A DNA stretch of 64,000 bases, taken from Melanopsichium pennsylvanicum (Eukaryota > Basidiomycota > Ustilaginomycetes > Ustilaginales). The notes under the pieces were generated by a model. The model worked only from the letters and a program-made list of their open reading frames with translations. It was not told where the DNA came from and ran no database searches. Below, piece after piece: positions 1 to 9,999 of the stretch; position 1 is the first letter of the stretch; each line of letters begins with the position of its first letter. Where the stretch lies: the NCBI GenBank assembly GCA_900208305.1, contig OAPG01000006.1:496001-560000 (forward strand), written 5' to 3'. Both the position numbers and the translations under genes were made by a program.

Positions 1-1015
1 GACGGTCCCCATCACCGATGGGGCGCTGAGGAGATGAGGGCGGTGTGGATGCGAGCGAGAACTTGGACAAGACTAGGTATGTCATGCTCCACGCGAGACC
101 TGTGAAAGTGGAAAATTTGTGCGTCGCCGCACGGGATGTGATTGAGGTCCAAACCGAAGCTGTGGAGTTGGCAGGGTAGCACCACGGTGGATTGTTCGGA
201 TCACCCGACCTCCCATCTTCGCCTGAATTGCACCACGGAAGATTGGGATCATAAGGATCCGTCTTTGGGAACGGTACCGCACACCATATCCAGACCACCA
301 AGCTCGGCAAGCCTGCCAATGCAAACCAGCGTTTCCACCAGCTATTCAGCCAGCCTTCGACGATCTCCCGTGGTGGTCGGATAAGGTTGTTGAACCAACT
401 GCGATTCGGCCTGAGTCTCTCCCTCTCACGTTCCCGTTCCCAGTTTCGATCGCGGGCGCTAGTAACTCTTCGTCTGCGAGGAGGTGGCGAATGGAACGGA
501 GATGGTGCCAGAGCCGCTGATGGCGACTGAGGGCTTCTGGTGGCATGCCCTAACAACGCTGACGAGCCGGTCGATGTGGGATGCAAAGACTCAATTCCAC
601 GTGTCGGGTGAGCCGCAAGAGGAGCTGCTCCTGTTCGAAAAAGGGCGGGAGATGCAGTCTGTTTATTTGGCTTGCCTGCTCCTTGGCGGAAGCCTAATCC
701 TGTTGCAAGTCGCTTTCCCAGACCAGTGGAGGCTGCCGAGTCGGGCTGACTGAATCCGGTCAAGAATCCACCATCGACCTGCCTTGCTTTTCCTTTGTCA
801 ATGGATGGTTTGATACCGCGTCGATTCGACTGGAACGCAGACTCAGCACTCCTGGGGAAGGGTATGGCCTTCGAGGCAGGTGTAGCACTAGCGACTCCGG
901 GTGTTGATAGCTGGTCGGCGAGATATGCGCGAAAGCGACCTGGTTTGAGAGATCCTGCATCATCTTGAGCTTGCCAAGCATCATCGGATCCTCCTTTGGA
1001 CATGGGTGCGAACAT
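1..1015 (-). CDS. Partial gene: predicted membrane protein, function unknown (C-terminus off the window)
   Basis: A minus-strand frame opens at the ATG at 1015-1013 and stays open to base 1, so about 338 codons are visible and the 3' end lies outside the window. Residues 1-200 are rich in Ser, Pro, Ala and Arg and look disordered; a charged stretch (EREREERLRPNRSWF) follows. Next come an amphipathic Trp-rich helix (IVEGWLNSWWKRW) and a clear membrane segment around residues 227-248 (ALAGLPSLVVWIWCAVPFP). The segment after about residue 255 is Cys/Trp/Pro-rich and less convincing, so an intron could interrupt the frame there. I do not recognise a named family. The order of disordered N-terminus, Trp-rich helix and membrane segment suggests an integral membrane protein with a cytosolic N-terminus. 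Membrane localisation is inferred only from hydrophobicity. Confidence 0.6.
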   Translation of the reverse strand, partial: MFAPMSKGGSDDAWQAQDDAGSLKPGRFRAYLADQLSTPGVASATPASKAIPFPRSAESAFQSNRRGIKPSIDKGKARQVDGGFLTGFSQPDSAASTGLGKRLATGLGFRQGAGKPNKQTASPALFRTGAAPLAAHPTRGIESLHPTSTGSSALLGHATRSPQSPSAALAPSPFHSPPPRRRRVTSARDRNWERERERERLRPNRSWFNNLIRPPREIVEGWLNSWWKRWFALAGLPSLVVWIWCAVPFPKTDPYDPNLPWCNSGEDGRSGDPNNPPWCYPANSTASVWTSITSRAATHKFSTFTGLAWSMTYLVLSKFSLASTPPSSPQRPIGDGDR

Positions 1016-2229
1016 GGTGAAGGAGCGAGAGGCTCAGCAGCCTGGTTTACAAGGCACAGCTCTATGCGTTGACGGAGCGACCGTGTATGGCGCAGTGTCG
1101 GGTCGATGACCAGCCACGTGCGGGCACTATTGCATGTCGTAAGGATTGGGTCGAACTGTAGCTCAAAGGCGAGACGGAGCGTAGGATGATGAAGATAATG
1201 ATAAGGTAATTGATAGACAAAAGGGGTCGATGTCTCTGAGGCTCAGTGAGTGGAATCAAGCTGCTGCAACTGAATGGCCTAGGGTTCGAGCTTAGTTAGG
1301 CGAGAGGTGCATGTGCAAAACGCACGCATGGCCCTCGCCTAGGTTTGTGCTTCTGCGAGTTGAAGATACATACGCCGACCAAGATTAAATGGGAGATTAA
1401 AGGCGAAGCGAACAGAGCGCAAACGAAATCAGCGTAAATTAGATGGAGGCGAAACTAATAATTGGGACACGTACAGCGGGCTGTACTTGACAGAATTCGC
1501 TGTCTTTACCAAATTCTTGAGGCCTCGCCGAAAGTATATATTCTCGCGATATTTGACCTGTACATAATTTGTAAATACAAGCAACATTTTTAGAACGAAC
1601 AAGAACAGAACCAGAACGAACAAGAACAGAACTCGCACAAGAACAAGAACAGAACTCGAACAAGAACAAGAACAGAACTCGAACTTTCGAATTTCAACTC
1701 TGCGTTCCGCCCGGATTCTGCGCTGTGAAACCGTGATTTTCATGTTTGGTGTTGGTCTTGTCGGTGTGCGTTGTGAGACTTTGAAGCCGACTGCAGCCGC
1801 CCAAAGGTAAACTTGTAAATTCACTGTACCGAACCTTTTCGACCAAAAAGTTGTCGTGAATTATAAAGTTGAAGCTGCAATTCGACGCTGCATGAAAGCT
1901 TTGTGCAGCGAGTCCTGTGTCTTTGGTTTCATCGCACCTGACGAACAGCCATCATCAAGAATGCGCCAGATGAAGACCGAGCGGGACAGATAGCGCCGAA
2001 TGGCTCAAAAGCAATGATCACCATTTGCACGAGAGTCGTGACTGTTCTGAATGAATCGCAGCAAGGTGTGGAGGTGGCATGTACATGTGCCCGCCTTGAA
2101 TCCTAGCTAAAGGCTTCCAACGAACAGACGCCATTCCCTCTGAGCGGCAAACACCACAGTATATATCTCGAAGGTCTGCCAAGTGCGAGTGCAAGTCGGC
2201 AGCAGCTCATTCGAAGAGCCAGCTCGATC
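1016..2229. other. Intergenic region between divergent genes, with a GAACAAGAACAG minisatellite
   Basis: This is the shared upstream region of the truncated membrane-protein gene (-) and the aprataxin-like gene (+). No conserved coding segment is visible. It holds the purine-rich minisatellite listed separately and a TATATAT stretch at about 2160, some 65 bases upstream of the aprataxin ATG. Confidence 0.6.
1592..1685. repeat. Purine-rich minisatellite, units of the type AACAAGAACAGAACTCG
   Basis: Repeated blocks of GAACAAGAACAGAAC with CTCG/CAG interruptions run through about 94 bases. One strand is almost free of T, so the stretch is strongly purine-skewed. Open frames across it on the minus strand (SCSCSSSVLVLVRV-like) are a product of the repeat and not a gene. 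Confidence 0.8.
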
Positions 2230-3144
2230 ATGGCACCTCGATGGAACCAAGCGTTAGTGCGCATAGCTTCTGCCAAAGATCCATCGACATTGCCTACAGA
2301 CGACCAAGTTCTCACCTATGACGATCGCACCATCACAATCTTTGACAAGTTTGCTAAGGCCAGGTACCACTTTCTCGTCCTTCCTCGCATCCCATTCAAA
2401 GCTACAAGCTCCTTCTCCCAAGCAAAGTCTGACCATGCCGCACCCACGCTGGCGGTTGCGAATGGCAAGCTCAGCTTCGGCGCAACCACGTCCAACAACG
2501 TGCCTCCCTCGCATATGAAGAGCATCTCGTCCCTCCTTGCAAGTCCTTACGCAGCTGAGATTGTCGAGGCGCTGCAAAAGACGAGCGACCGCGTGGTGGA
2601 GCACATTCGCAAGGATATGCAAGAGCAATACGGCGTCACATGGGCTGTTGAGCGTGCCTTCCATGCCGTACCTAGTATGGAGCATGTACATCTGCATGTT
2701 GTGTCCATGGACCTTGTATCTGATCGACTCAAGCACAAGAAGCACTATCTCTCCTTCGACCCTACTCTTGGTTTTGCTGTACGGCTAAGCGCAATGGAGG
2801 AGATGGTCAAGCGGGAAATGAAATCGCTACCAAAGACCGAACATGCTTACGAGCAGATGCTGAAAGGGCAGTTGGTGAGCCATCACACGGGTCAGATGTT
2901 TAAATCCTTTCCTGAGCTCAAGACCCATCTGGAGTCATATTGGCGCAACACCATACTCGCTGAAACATGTAAAGCAGGTGGGATCGAAACCACGAACGCC
3001 CAATCCCAGAGTCATGCTTCCGGTATGGAGCTCACAGCGACCGACAAATGTGCTGGATCGCCGGAAGGGCGCACTTTGGAGCTTGGTAAGAGAACAGCAC
3101 CTTCCGATTCTGATGAAGAGCCGATGTTGTCGATGAGGCGATAG
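2230..3144 (+). CDS. HNT3: Aprataxin-like (Hnt3) histidine-triad hydrolase with degenerate zinc finger
   Basis: Aprataxin/Hnt3 removes AMP from abortive 5'-adenylated DNA ends left by failed ligation, and acts in the nucleus. The 304-residue product carries the HIT fold: an ARYHFLVLPR strand at about 44-53, an FHAVPSMEHVHLHVVSMD block with the HxHxH triad at His152/154/156, and a conserved LKHKKHYLSF segment at 167-176. An insert of roughly 30-40 residues (about 57-95) sits between the first strand and the rest of the domain. A C-terminal segment at 215-237 (LVSHHTGQMFKSFPELKTHL) lines up with the aprataxin zinc finger, but both cysteines are replaced by Ser217 and Thr220 while His233 remains. 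The last 60 residues are low-complexity and end in a basic MLSMRR. The first ATG of the frame gives a normal N-terminus. The family call is strong; retained DNA-end binding is less certain because of the altered finger. Confidence 0.92.
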   Translation: MAPRWNQALVRIASAKDPSTLPTDDQVLTYDDRTITIFDKFAKARYHFLVLPRIPFKATSSFSQAKSDHAAPTLAVANGKLSFGATTSNNVPPSHMKSISSLLASPYAAEIVEALQKTSDRVVEHIRKDMQEQYGVTWAVERAFHAVPSMEHVHLHVVSMDLVSDRLKHKKHYLSFDPTLGFAVRLSAMEEMVKREMKSLPKTEHAYEQMLKGQLVSHHTGQMFKSFPELKTHLESYWRNTILAETCKAGGIETTNAQSQSHASGMELTATDKCAGSPEGRTLELGKRTAPSDSDEEPMLSMRR

Positions 3145-3683
3145 GGAATCCCCCTACGCCAAAAGAAAAGCATTTATACCCCACTCACAGCCTCATTGTA
3201 CTCTCCGAGACGATATGCTGGCCTAGCAACCCCGAGTGCGCAATCGCCAAATTTCAAGGAATGACACAGTCTACTATTTCTTGACTCAGTGATAGAAAAG
3301 GGTGCGCCTCGACTGGTTTATGTGTGACTTGCTTTGGTGTGTTCCGCGTCAGATGTTTGAGCAAAATGTGGCTGGGCTTGATCATGGTCTTCGCTCGGCT
3401 AGGCCGAATATCAAAAGTATCAACATGGACCGTGCCAGACCATGAGAGCTAAAGTGAGTCGCTGAGCTGAGCCAGGGCAGTAACGGACTACGTTACACAC
3501 GGCGGAAGTGGGCCGCTGTTCGGTGACGTTGATACTGAATCAAAAAAGGGTACCACGACAGGCACGACGCGTTTGAGCTTGATTGTCTGCTTCGTCAGGA
3601 GGCCCCCAATCTGGCATACAGTAGAAGAGTGAGCATGGGATTTGGTGGAATTTGACACATTTCATCTCGCATCTGTAACGAAG

Positions 3684-3688
<5 letters not shown>

Positions 3689-3715
<27 letters not shown>
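3689..3715. repeat. (GA)n microsatellite, about 13 units, followed by an A-rich run
   Basis: An uninterrupted AG run is followed directly by AAAAAAAAAGAAAAGG. It lies about 460 bases upstream of the next ATG. Confidence 0.9.
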
Positions 3716-3719
<4 letters not shown>

Positions 3720-3835
3720 AAAAGAAAAGGTGGGCCGTGAGCATCAACGAATACAGTAAGATGAGAGAATCTTGAGAATTTGGCCAAATCCGCGGTGGAC
3801 GGCATCTTTGTTCCTCTCGAGCTTCTTACAGCAGA

Positions 3836-3856
3836 ACAGTAAATTAAATTTACTGT
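3836..3856. repeat. Near-perfect palindrome ACAGTAAATT-A-AATTTACTGT
   Basis: Ten-base arms match perfectly around a single central A. The right arm contains the 11-mer AATTTACTGTA that recurs exactly at 41744, 41854 (reverse complement) and 53823, each time between genes. It lies about 315 bases upstream of the thioredoxin-like gene, so it could be a dimeric protein binding site; that role is inference. Confidence 0.7.
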
Positions 3857-4171
3857 ATATAGAACTTGACATTTCAAGACACACGCGATCCTGTTTGCAT
3901 CGCCATCAGCACCGTCAGCCGAAGCGGTTTTTCCACCTCAACCCTCTGCTCGTGATTTTTCTTTTGTCAACGTAACGCTTTCAGCCCCTGTCGGCAACCT
4001 CTTCCGCTCCCCACCATATCTCCGACATTATCGGCCCCTGTTTTCCCGGTTGATCATCCGATCGCGCTGCTGTCGTAATTCTCCCCGCCTCACACTGTGC
4101 ACAGCGCGACTTGAACCAAGCCATAGGCGTGAGATCAATCCGACAGATATCCTTCTTCTCTTCACAGGAAG

Positions 4172-5260
4172 ATGGCCAGCCTGCGTCCAGGGTCCACAAC
4201 CAAACGTACAGTATCCTTTGGCCCAGCGGACACCGTCACCCTCGCCTCTGCCGACGACACCTCTGTTTCCTTGCCCACCAACGGCACGCACGCATCTTCC
4301 TCGTCGTCGCCATCAGAACACGGTGATCCCAGCACTCCAGCTCGAGATCCCGCCAACCCCTCTCCACCCACCTCGGTGCTCAAATCAGCCATGAAGCCCG
4401 GCAAAGATCACAAGCGTCTGCCTCCATCCGGACAGTACCAGCACCCCGATCCGCTTCTCCGCCGTCTTCGCCTCGTGGATGCTTTCGGCGTCCCTGTAGA
4501 CCTTCGCAAGACTTTCCGTGATACCAAGGTGGTGGGCTTTTATTTCGCCTCTCAATGGGCTGGTCAACCGCTTAAAGAATACCATCAAGCGATCAGCGAC
4601 TTTTGCAGACAGCATCCGCACGAGTTCATGGCGATCTACGTGTCCGTAGACGTCGATGAACAGTGGTACAAGGCAGGAGTCAAGGACAAACCGTGGATCT
4701 CGATGGTTTGGAACGACGGAAGTTCCGAGCCAGCCGAGAGAGCGGATAGGACCGCTGCACCCACCAGTCCCGATGGCGATCTGGACGAGTTGCCAACGTT
4801 GTACAACAATGAGGACTTTTTGCTTGCCAACGAGCAGGATATTGACGAGAGTCTCAGCCACACCGACAAGTCAGGCGAAGCATACCTCCGTCCCTTCTCA
4901 AGAGTTCACCTCGCAGCCAAACTCAACATCATCGCAGCACCCACCTTGTGCATCTACCACCTTGAGAGTGGCAAGATGCTAGAGTGGAACGTGAGGATGG
5001 GCAGGCTGGCCAGTCACAGGAGCAGAGAGACGTGGGAGAGATGGAGAAACGGCGAGGACGCAGCTAGTTTCGGGTTGAGCGATGCATTCCAGGCGGCGCC
5101 GTACACGATCTTGTTCACCCTCATCGCCGCACTCTACTTGGCATTTGTTTGGTTTGCAGGAGAGGATTACAACGTATTGAGAAAGGCTTTGCATACACTG
5201 CTGCAGGGGACTCAGGAGGCGGGCAGTCTGAAGCTGGTACCGAATGGTGATGAATTGTGA
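4172..5260 (+). CDS. Tail-anchored thioredoxin-fold (tryparedoxin/nucleoredoxin-like) protein lacking the redox cysteines
   Basis: The 362-residue protein has a disordered Ser/Pro-rich N-terminus (about 1-85). A thioredoxin-like domain follows, recognisable from VVGFYFASQWAGQP, the helix LKEYHQAISDFCRQHPHEF and the strand MAIYVSVDVDE. A single hydrophobic segment near the C-terminus (YTILFTLIAALYLAFVWFAG, about 311-331) is followed by a short polar tail. In tryparedoxins and nucleoredoxins the first strand is followed by W-C-x-x-C. Here the corresponding site reads WAGQP with no cysteine, so a classical dithiol reaction is not expected. The layout suggests a membrane-anchored protein with a large soluble domain facing one side; which membrane cannot be read from the sequence. 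The first ATG in the frame is used. A pseudo-redoxin or chaperone-like role is inference. Confidence 0.75.
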   Translation: MASLRPGSTTKRTVSFGPADTVTLASADDTSVSLPTNGTHASSSSSPSEHGDPSTPARDPANPSPPTSVLKSAMKPGKDHKRLPPSGQYQHPDPLLRRLRLVDAFGVPVDLRKTFRDTKVVGFYFASQWAGQPLKEYHQAISDFCRQHPHEFMAIYVSVDVDEQWYKAGVKDKPWISMVWNDGSSEPAERADRTAAPTSPDGDLDELPTLYNNEDFLLANEQDIDESLSHTDKSGEAYLRPFSRVHLAAKLNIIAAPTLCIYHLESGKMLEWNVRMGRLASHRSRETWERWRNGEDAASFGLSDAFQAAPYTILFTLIAALYLAFVWFAGEDYNVLRKALHTLLQGTQEAGSLKLVPNGDEL

Positions 5261-5526
5261 CGGCGGTAATCGCAAGATTTGACGATTCGTATGAAACAAG
5301 AATCTGTTTCTGGGTTCTTCTCTTGTATATGGTCGGTCTAAATAATACTTTGTCAGTCTGGCTCAACTTGCACTGTGTGTGATACGTCCTGTCAGGTTTT
5401 GTTCAACACAGCAAAGCGTTGAAAATGCGTCGATGATCCTCATCACGAAACAAACACGATAACGGCAGGTATGATAAGTGATTGATTGTTACGACAGAAA
5501 ATGGATGACGACAGGTAACGAGACAT

Positions 5527-7050
5527 CTATGAGCGGTAATCTGCATTGATGTCGATGTATTCTCGACTCAGATCGCAAGTCCAGTAAGTGCAATCGTCTT
5601 TGCCGTTTTTGAGATCGATCATGATTTTGATATCTTCCTTTGTGAGCAACTTTGCCATCTGGTCTTCATCCACCTTGACCGGATTTCCATCACTGAGAAC
5701 TGTGATAGGTTCCAATTCACCTATTGGATCGACAAAAGCTACACTGACCTTGGATGGATCCACATTCTCGGTTAAACCTGGCTCAGCGCCTCCGACGCTC
5801 GCAAGAATTCGACCCCAATTTGCATCTTCTCCGTGGATCGCACACTTGAACAGCATCGATGTCACCAGTCGCGATAGTAGACCGTGAGCCACCGTGAAAT
5901 TAGGAGCGTTGGTGCATGTGATTTCCACAAACTTTTCGGCTCCTTCGCCATCCCTGACGATGAGTTTGGACAGATCTTGACAAAAGCTCGTGAGTTGTTG
6001 AACAAACGGTTCAAAATCGTGACTGGATTCGTCCATTTCGACTTCCCTCGCCTTGGTTGGATCCGACTGTCCGTTAGCAAGCAGGATGATGGTATCATTC
6101 GTGCTCATGTCTCCATCAACACTGATACAGTTGAAGCTCCTAGCTACTGCCCTGTTCAAGGCGGTTTGAAGTGCTGCTGGCTTGACAGCGGCATCCGTAG
6201 CGATGAGTCCTAGCATTGTAGCATGCAGTTGACCACTCCCAACACCGAAATCGGTAGGCACTTGAGGCCCCGTCATTGCCGGATGGATCATGCCAGCACC
6301 CTTGTCGATACCGATCATCCTCACCTGCTTTCCTCCAAGCTCGAAAGTCTTTGCTCGAAGTTTAGGAAAAGTATCGGTTGTCATGAAAGCCCTGGCGGTC
6401 TCTCGCCACGAGTCGGGCGAAGAGTTGAGGATCATGCCATTGGATAGGTGTGGGATGCATCGTTTGATGGTTGGCATGGGTAATGGCACGCCGATGACTC
6501 CCGTGGAGAGCAGTAGCGTTTCCCTACCTTCTCCACTCTGTGCCAGTCCGGGATGAGGGGCCAAATTCTTCTTAACCAGCTCCACGCATTGTTTCGCATC
6601 GGCCATACCTTGATGTCCAGTAACAGCGTTGGCACATCCAGAGTTGACCAGCACACTTTGCACCCTGGCACCACCTTCCTTGTTGGCTGCATCGAGAAGA
6701 ACTTGATTGGAAATGACGACGGGTGCCGCTTTGAACACGTTCCGAGTAAAAGTTCCAGCAGCTGCAGCTGGGACGGTGGAGACGATCAGCGCGAGATCCG
6801 GCTTAGGGTTGGGATTCGACGGTTTCAACGCTACATTGCCGTCAGGTTTGGGAGAGATGGCTGCTTTGATACCAGCATACGTCGAAGATACGACATAACC
6901 TTTGGGGATGTCCGAGGCCGAGATAGGTTGCGAAAATCGGGCTGGCTTATTGAGTTTGGCACTGGCGTCAAGCATGCTGGGCGAGGTAGAAAAGGTGCGC
7001 ACGGTGGTACGACATAATGCTGTTGAACGACTCAGGAGTTTGGAGATCAT
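5527..7050 (-). CDS. ARG7: Mitochondrial glutamate N-acetyltransferase (ornithine acetyltransferase, ArgJ family)
   Basis: ArgJ-family enzymes move acetyl groups from N-acetylornithine to glutamate in the mitochondrial arginine cycle, and bifunctional forms also use acetyl-CoA. The product (507 residues from the ATG at 7050) has an N-terminus typical of mitochondrial import ([20 protein letters not shown], with no acidic residues). The family core follows: [25 protein letters not shown], then [15 protein letters not shown]. The proenzyme cuts itself before the Thr of ATML, here about residue 278, giving alpha and beta chains; that Thr is present. Further open sequence upstream begins at TTG and not ATG, so the start at 7050 is preferred. 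It faces the thioredoxin-like gene tail to tail, 266 bases apart. The yeast gene is ARG7 (ECM42). No break or missing motif is seen. Confidence 0.95.
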   Translation of the reverse strand: MISKLLSRSTALCRTTVRTFSTSPSMLDASAKLNKPARFSQPISASDIPKGYVVSSTYAGIKAAISPKPDGNVALKPSNPNPKPDLALIVSTVPAAAAGTFTRNVFKAAPVVISNQVLLDAANKEGGARVQSVLVNSGCANAVTGHQGMADAKQCVELVKKNLAPHPGLAQSGEGRETLLLSTGVIGVPLPMPTIKRCIPHLSNGMILNSSPDSWRETARAFMTTDTFPKLRAKTFELGGKQVRMIGIDKGAGMIHPAMTGPQVPTDFGVGSGQLHATMLGLIATDAAVKPAALQTALNRAVARSFNCISVDGDMSTNDTIILLANGQSDPTKAREVEMDESSHDFEPFVQQLTSFCQDLSKLIVRDGEGAEKFVEITCTNAPNFTVAHGLLSRLVTSMLFKCAIHGEDANWGRILASVGGAEPGLTENVDPSKVSVAFVDPIGELEPITVLSDGNPVKVDEDQMAKLLTKEDIKIMIDLKNGKDDCTYWTCDLSREYIDINADYRS

Positions 7051-7575
7051 GATGCGCAATTCCAAAGAGTCCAGTTCAGTAGCAAGGAGGCGAATGATGA
7101 AATGACGAGAAAGATTGTTGCTCAAGACATGAAGCAAGAGGGAACAACAGTAGGCTATCAAAATGGTCCGAGCTTAAAAGAATTGACTGGATTTCCTACG
7201 CAATGATTGCCTTACAGGATAGTAATTTAGTGTAAATTTATGTTTTGGCTGGATCCGGGGCTTTGCGAGTCACAGTACCCCGTGCGTTATATTTTGAGAA
7301 GAGGTGGAGTCATTTTTTTTTCCAAGGCATCTCTGGCTGAAAACGCAATCTCGTGTATGACAGAGGTCCTCTCTCCAAGAGCCGTATATAGGGAGCAAAT
7401 CTCTCGACCCTTCCAAGCGTGCAATCTACACGGTATCAACACTAGCGATACCATTGGTCTCATTGACACACACACATCACGCAAATGAAAATGCTGTCCT
7501 GAGGCGGGGCGTAGTGTCATGATCGGAGCAAGGTAGCAATGTGTACAGTAGCACAATGAGTACATTGACAGACGC
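7051..7575. other. Intergenic region between two minus-strand genes
   Basis: This is the upstream region of the acetyltransferase gene and the downstream region of the Chl4-like gene. I see no coding segment, RNA gene or notable repeat. Confidence 0.6.
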
Positions 7576-9294
7576 TCACATGTCCCTACTGCTATCATCG
7601 TCTTCTGGCGGCGGCTTCACCACCACCTTTGTGCCCCTGACCTCGGTCAACCAACCCGGCAATCCATCCAATTTCAATCCTTCTCTGCCAGCCCCCTCTT
7701 CCTCGTTCTCACCTTCACCTGCATCCAACCTTTGCGTGCGCCTATCCATCCCTGTGGCCACGAGCTTCCTCAATCCCTTCAATACATGCGTTCCTTCCAG
7801 CCTCAACCTAATCTTTGGCTTGTCCGGATCTGCATTATACCCCTCCATATCCACCAAACTCCTCGTGTTGTATCGTTGCATCGCAGGGAAGGGAAGATGT
7901 AGTTCGTATTCGATGCGTTCCACTCGTGGGAGCGCGTCGTGTTTGGAGCCAAATAGGTCATTTGCTTCCCTGTTGGATTCCATGCGTGCGTCGAGCGACT
8001 CTCGAGAGCTCGTTTGTGATTCGAGCGGCGTTTGTGATGATGGCGTGAGCGACTGCCTTCGCTGCGCAGGTCGTGTTGATGTAGAAGTGGACGAGAGCGA
8101 GACGGTGTCCCATTCCGAACTTGACGCAGGAGGCGTCGGCGGGCGTATACCGTAAGAGCTCAGGTCTTCTTCTCTTCTTCGTTTGAGTGGCGCGACAAGC
8201 GGACCATCTTCCGCGCCTTGCCCACTGCCACCGGTGGATCTCCTCATCTGTCTCGCCTTCCCGCCTCCGGCCACGCTGGTCGGTGCCGCGCTCATTTCTG
8301 AAGTCGAAGACAGACGCCCCGACTCATGCAAGAGGATCTCCCTGAGCGCCATGGGATCTTTGCCACGTAGCTCGCCGAGTGTCCGGCGATTGCCAGAGGG
8401 ATCCTCGCCTGAATCATTGAGTGCGCTGAGAAGTTTATTGGCCGCAGCTGAGCCGGCGGTGGGTTTGGCGTAATTGACGGTAGACGCACCCGCGGCGCTT
8501 GCAAAGGCCGAGAGCGCCATCTCTCTGTTTTCTGATCCGCGCCCTAGGTTGCCGGAAACAAGTATGAAGGGCGTTCGAGGAACGTGCAGGATGTGAAGTC
8601 CGGTACTGCACACGTCGGTGGGAGAGGGTGCCAAGACGATGCGAAAGTAGGAGAATCCCTGGATCCATTTACGCACAGATCCTTCTGTCTCGCCATCATT
8701 CTGAGAACGGGGACGAAGGTAGATGTGATGTTCAAAATAGTGTCCCAGTTCGTTTCCCAATCTTGCTTTGATGTGCATCTCGCTCAATCTTTCCCATCCC
8801 TTTCCTGAGCCGTCCACATCATCATCATACTCCAGCTTGACTGTCGACCAAGTCTTGGACAGCTGCCTAGCATGCATGTAAAACAAGTCGAGCTCAGCCA
8901 CCATCGCATAGCTCAAACCTTCTGGCCAATCGACATCCATGATACGGTCAACGGCTCGTGCTTTTGGCACCTTTTGATCCGCCATGGGTCCTGTCCAGAG
9001 CAAGCGTAACTCATCCATACTGCGGCAACGCCTTTCTTCGTTGAGATCAAGGATAGCGTGGTAGAGGACAAGGTTGGAAGCAGGGTCGTCTTCGCTGGGC
9101 CGCGGTTTGCGACGCGAGAGCATGGGCGGGATGTAGGACGGGCCTGAATGGTCGAGCCATCGTGTGACGAGGGAAACCAACTCAGTCTTGTCGAGTCGAG
9201 AGAGGAGACGGCGAAGGGAGATGGATTGAGGCACTAGATCGTGATCTCTATGAGATATGAGCTTGTTTCGTGATGAGGAAGGCTGTGAGATCAT
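7576..9294 (-). CDS. CHL4: Kinetochore protein of the Chl4/CENP-N family
   Basis: Chl4 (human CENP-N, fission yeast Mis15) belongs to the inner kinetochore and pairs with Iml3/CENP-L to read CENP-A chromatin. The 572-residue product has the N-terminal helical module (LRRLLSRLDKTELVSLVTRW, about 28-47). It keeps the diagnostic DVDWPEGLSYAMVAELDLFY block at about 125-144, equivalent to the YWPDGL...LAEID block of yeast Chl4. The GHYFEHHIYLRPRS strand region also fits, as does a C-terminal KIRLRLEGTHVLKGLRKLV ... LPGWL block matching the yeast C-terminal domain. A long Ser/Arg-rich linker (about 330-450) separates the two parts and is probably disordered. The ATG at 9294 is the first in the frame. 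A GAT/ATC repeat lies just upstream. Family assignment rests on several ordered motifs. Confidence 0.88.
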   Translation of the reverse strand: MISQPSSSRNKLISHRDHDLVPQSISLRRLLSRLDKTELVSLVTRWLDHSGPSYIPPMLSRRKPRPSEDDPASNLVLYHAILDLNEERRCRSMDELRLLWTGPMADQKVPKARAVDRIMDVDWPEGLSYAMVAELDLFYMHARQLSKTWSTVKLEYDDDVDGSGKGWERLSEMHIKARLGNELGHYFEHHIYLRPRSQNDGETEGSVRKWIQGFSYFRIVLAPSPTDVCSTGLHILHVPRTPFILVSGNLGRGSENREMALSAFASAAGASTVNYAKPTAGSAAANKLLSALNDSGEDPSGNRRTLGELRGKDPMALREILLHESGRLSSTSEMSAAPTSVAGGGKARQMRRSTGGSGQGAEDGPLVAPLKRRREEDLSSYGIRPPTPPASSSEWDTVSLSSTSTSTRPAQRRQSLTPSSQTPLESQTSSRESLDARMESNREANDLFGSKHDALPRVERIEYELHLPFPAMQRYNTRSLVDMEGYNADPDKPKIRLRLEGTHVLKGLRKLVATGMDRRTQRLDAGEGENEEEGAGREGLKLDGLPGWLTEVRGTKVVVKPPPEDDDSSRDM

Positions 9295-9999
9295 GATGAT
9301 GATGGACTACCCTGGCTGTAGTCAAATTGGTTTGCAGAAACTTTGTTGGTGAAGGGTGGCTGCTGATCGGGGCAGACGGTGAGAAGAAGCAGGGTAGCAG
9401 AGCCGTGGCTCTTTGGTTGCATTGCAAGCTACGAGAGGAATTGAGCGCTTCCGTATCGATGAAAACCAAGGTGATGATGATGATGATGATGATGATGATG
9501 TTCGGGAGCCGGATGGGCTATCAACGAGCAACTCTGTGACACAAAGGTGTTGTTCTCAGCTGCAGGTTCGCGTCGCGCCTCTCTTCGGCTACATTTCGAG
9601 CAAATTGACCTCCCGATTTCCAGATCGTGATCCGATTGTTGGACTTTGGCCACGTGATTTCGTAAAGACAAGAGATTCAAAGTGACTTTGTGACTTCCGA
9701 TGGTGAGAATGCCAGAGTGCAGCGCTAACTTAATTGCTGTTGGCTGCTAACTTGCTTGCACCACAGAAATCGTGTGTGAATTCTTCCGAATCCGACCGTA
9801 CTGCTCTCTTTCTCTCCTCGTTCTCTCTCTTTTTCTCTCTTTGCTCCACTTTGTTGAGCTCGCAACCTATCGTCGTCGCAACACATCCACAACATTGTCC
9901 AAGCCTCATCGCATCAGCAGAATCTTTGATCGGCGAGCTCTCCATCAACAAATCCATTCAACCCGCTCCTTCAATCGCTAGATATATACAGTTGCAGAC
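9295..9999. other. Divergent promoter region with a (TGA)n repeat
   Basis: This region is shared by the Chl4-like gene (-) and MIC19 (+). It holds a (TGA)n repeat at 9472-9500 and a pyrimidine-rich, TCTCTCTTT-type tract at about 9805-9850 before MIC19. No other coding sequence is supported. Confidence 0.6.
9472..9500. repeat. (TGA)n trinucleotide repeat, about 9.7 units
   Basis: A perfect run of TGA/ATG triplets. It generates poly-Met, poly-Asp or poly-His in different frames and does not by itself indicate a gene. Confidence 0.9.

Larger units (their letters stand above)
3145..4171. other. Intergenic region with (GA)n tract and an inverted repeat
   Basis: No conserved coding sequence is visible. 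It contains a (GA)n tract at about 3689-3715 followed by poly-A, an AT-rich inverted repeat at 3836-3856, and a pyrimidine-rich leader just before the ATG at 4172. Confidence 0.6.

Noticed and set aside
7051..7161. N-terminal extension of 37 codons on the acetyltransferase
   Set aside because: The extension opens at TTG; the ATG at 7050 gives a proper mitochondrial targeting sequence.
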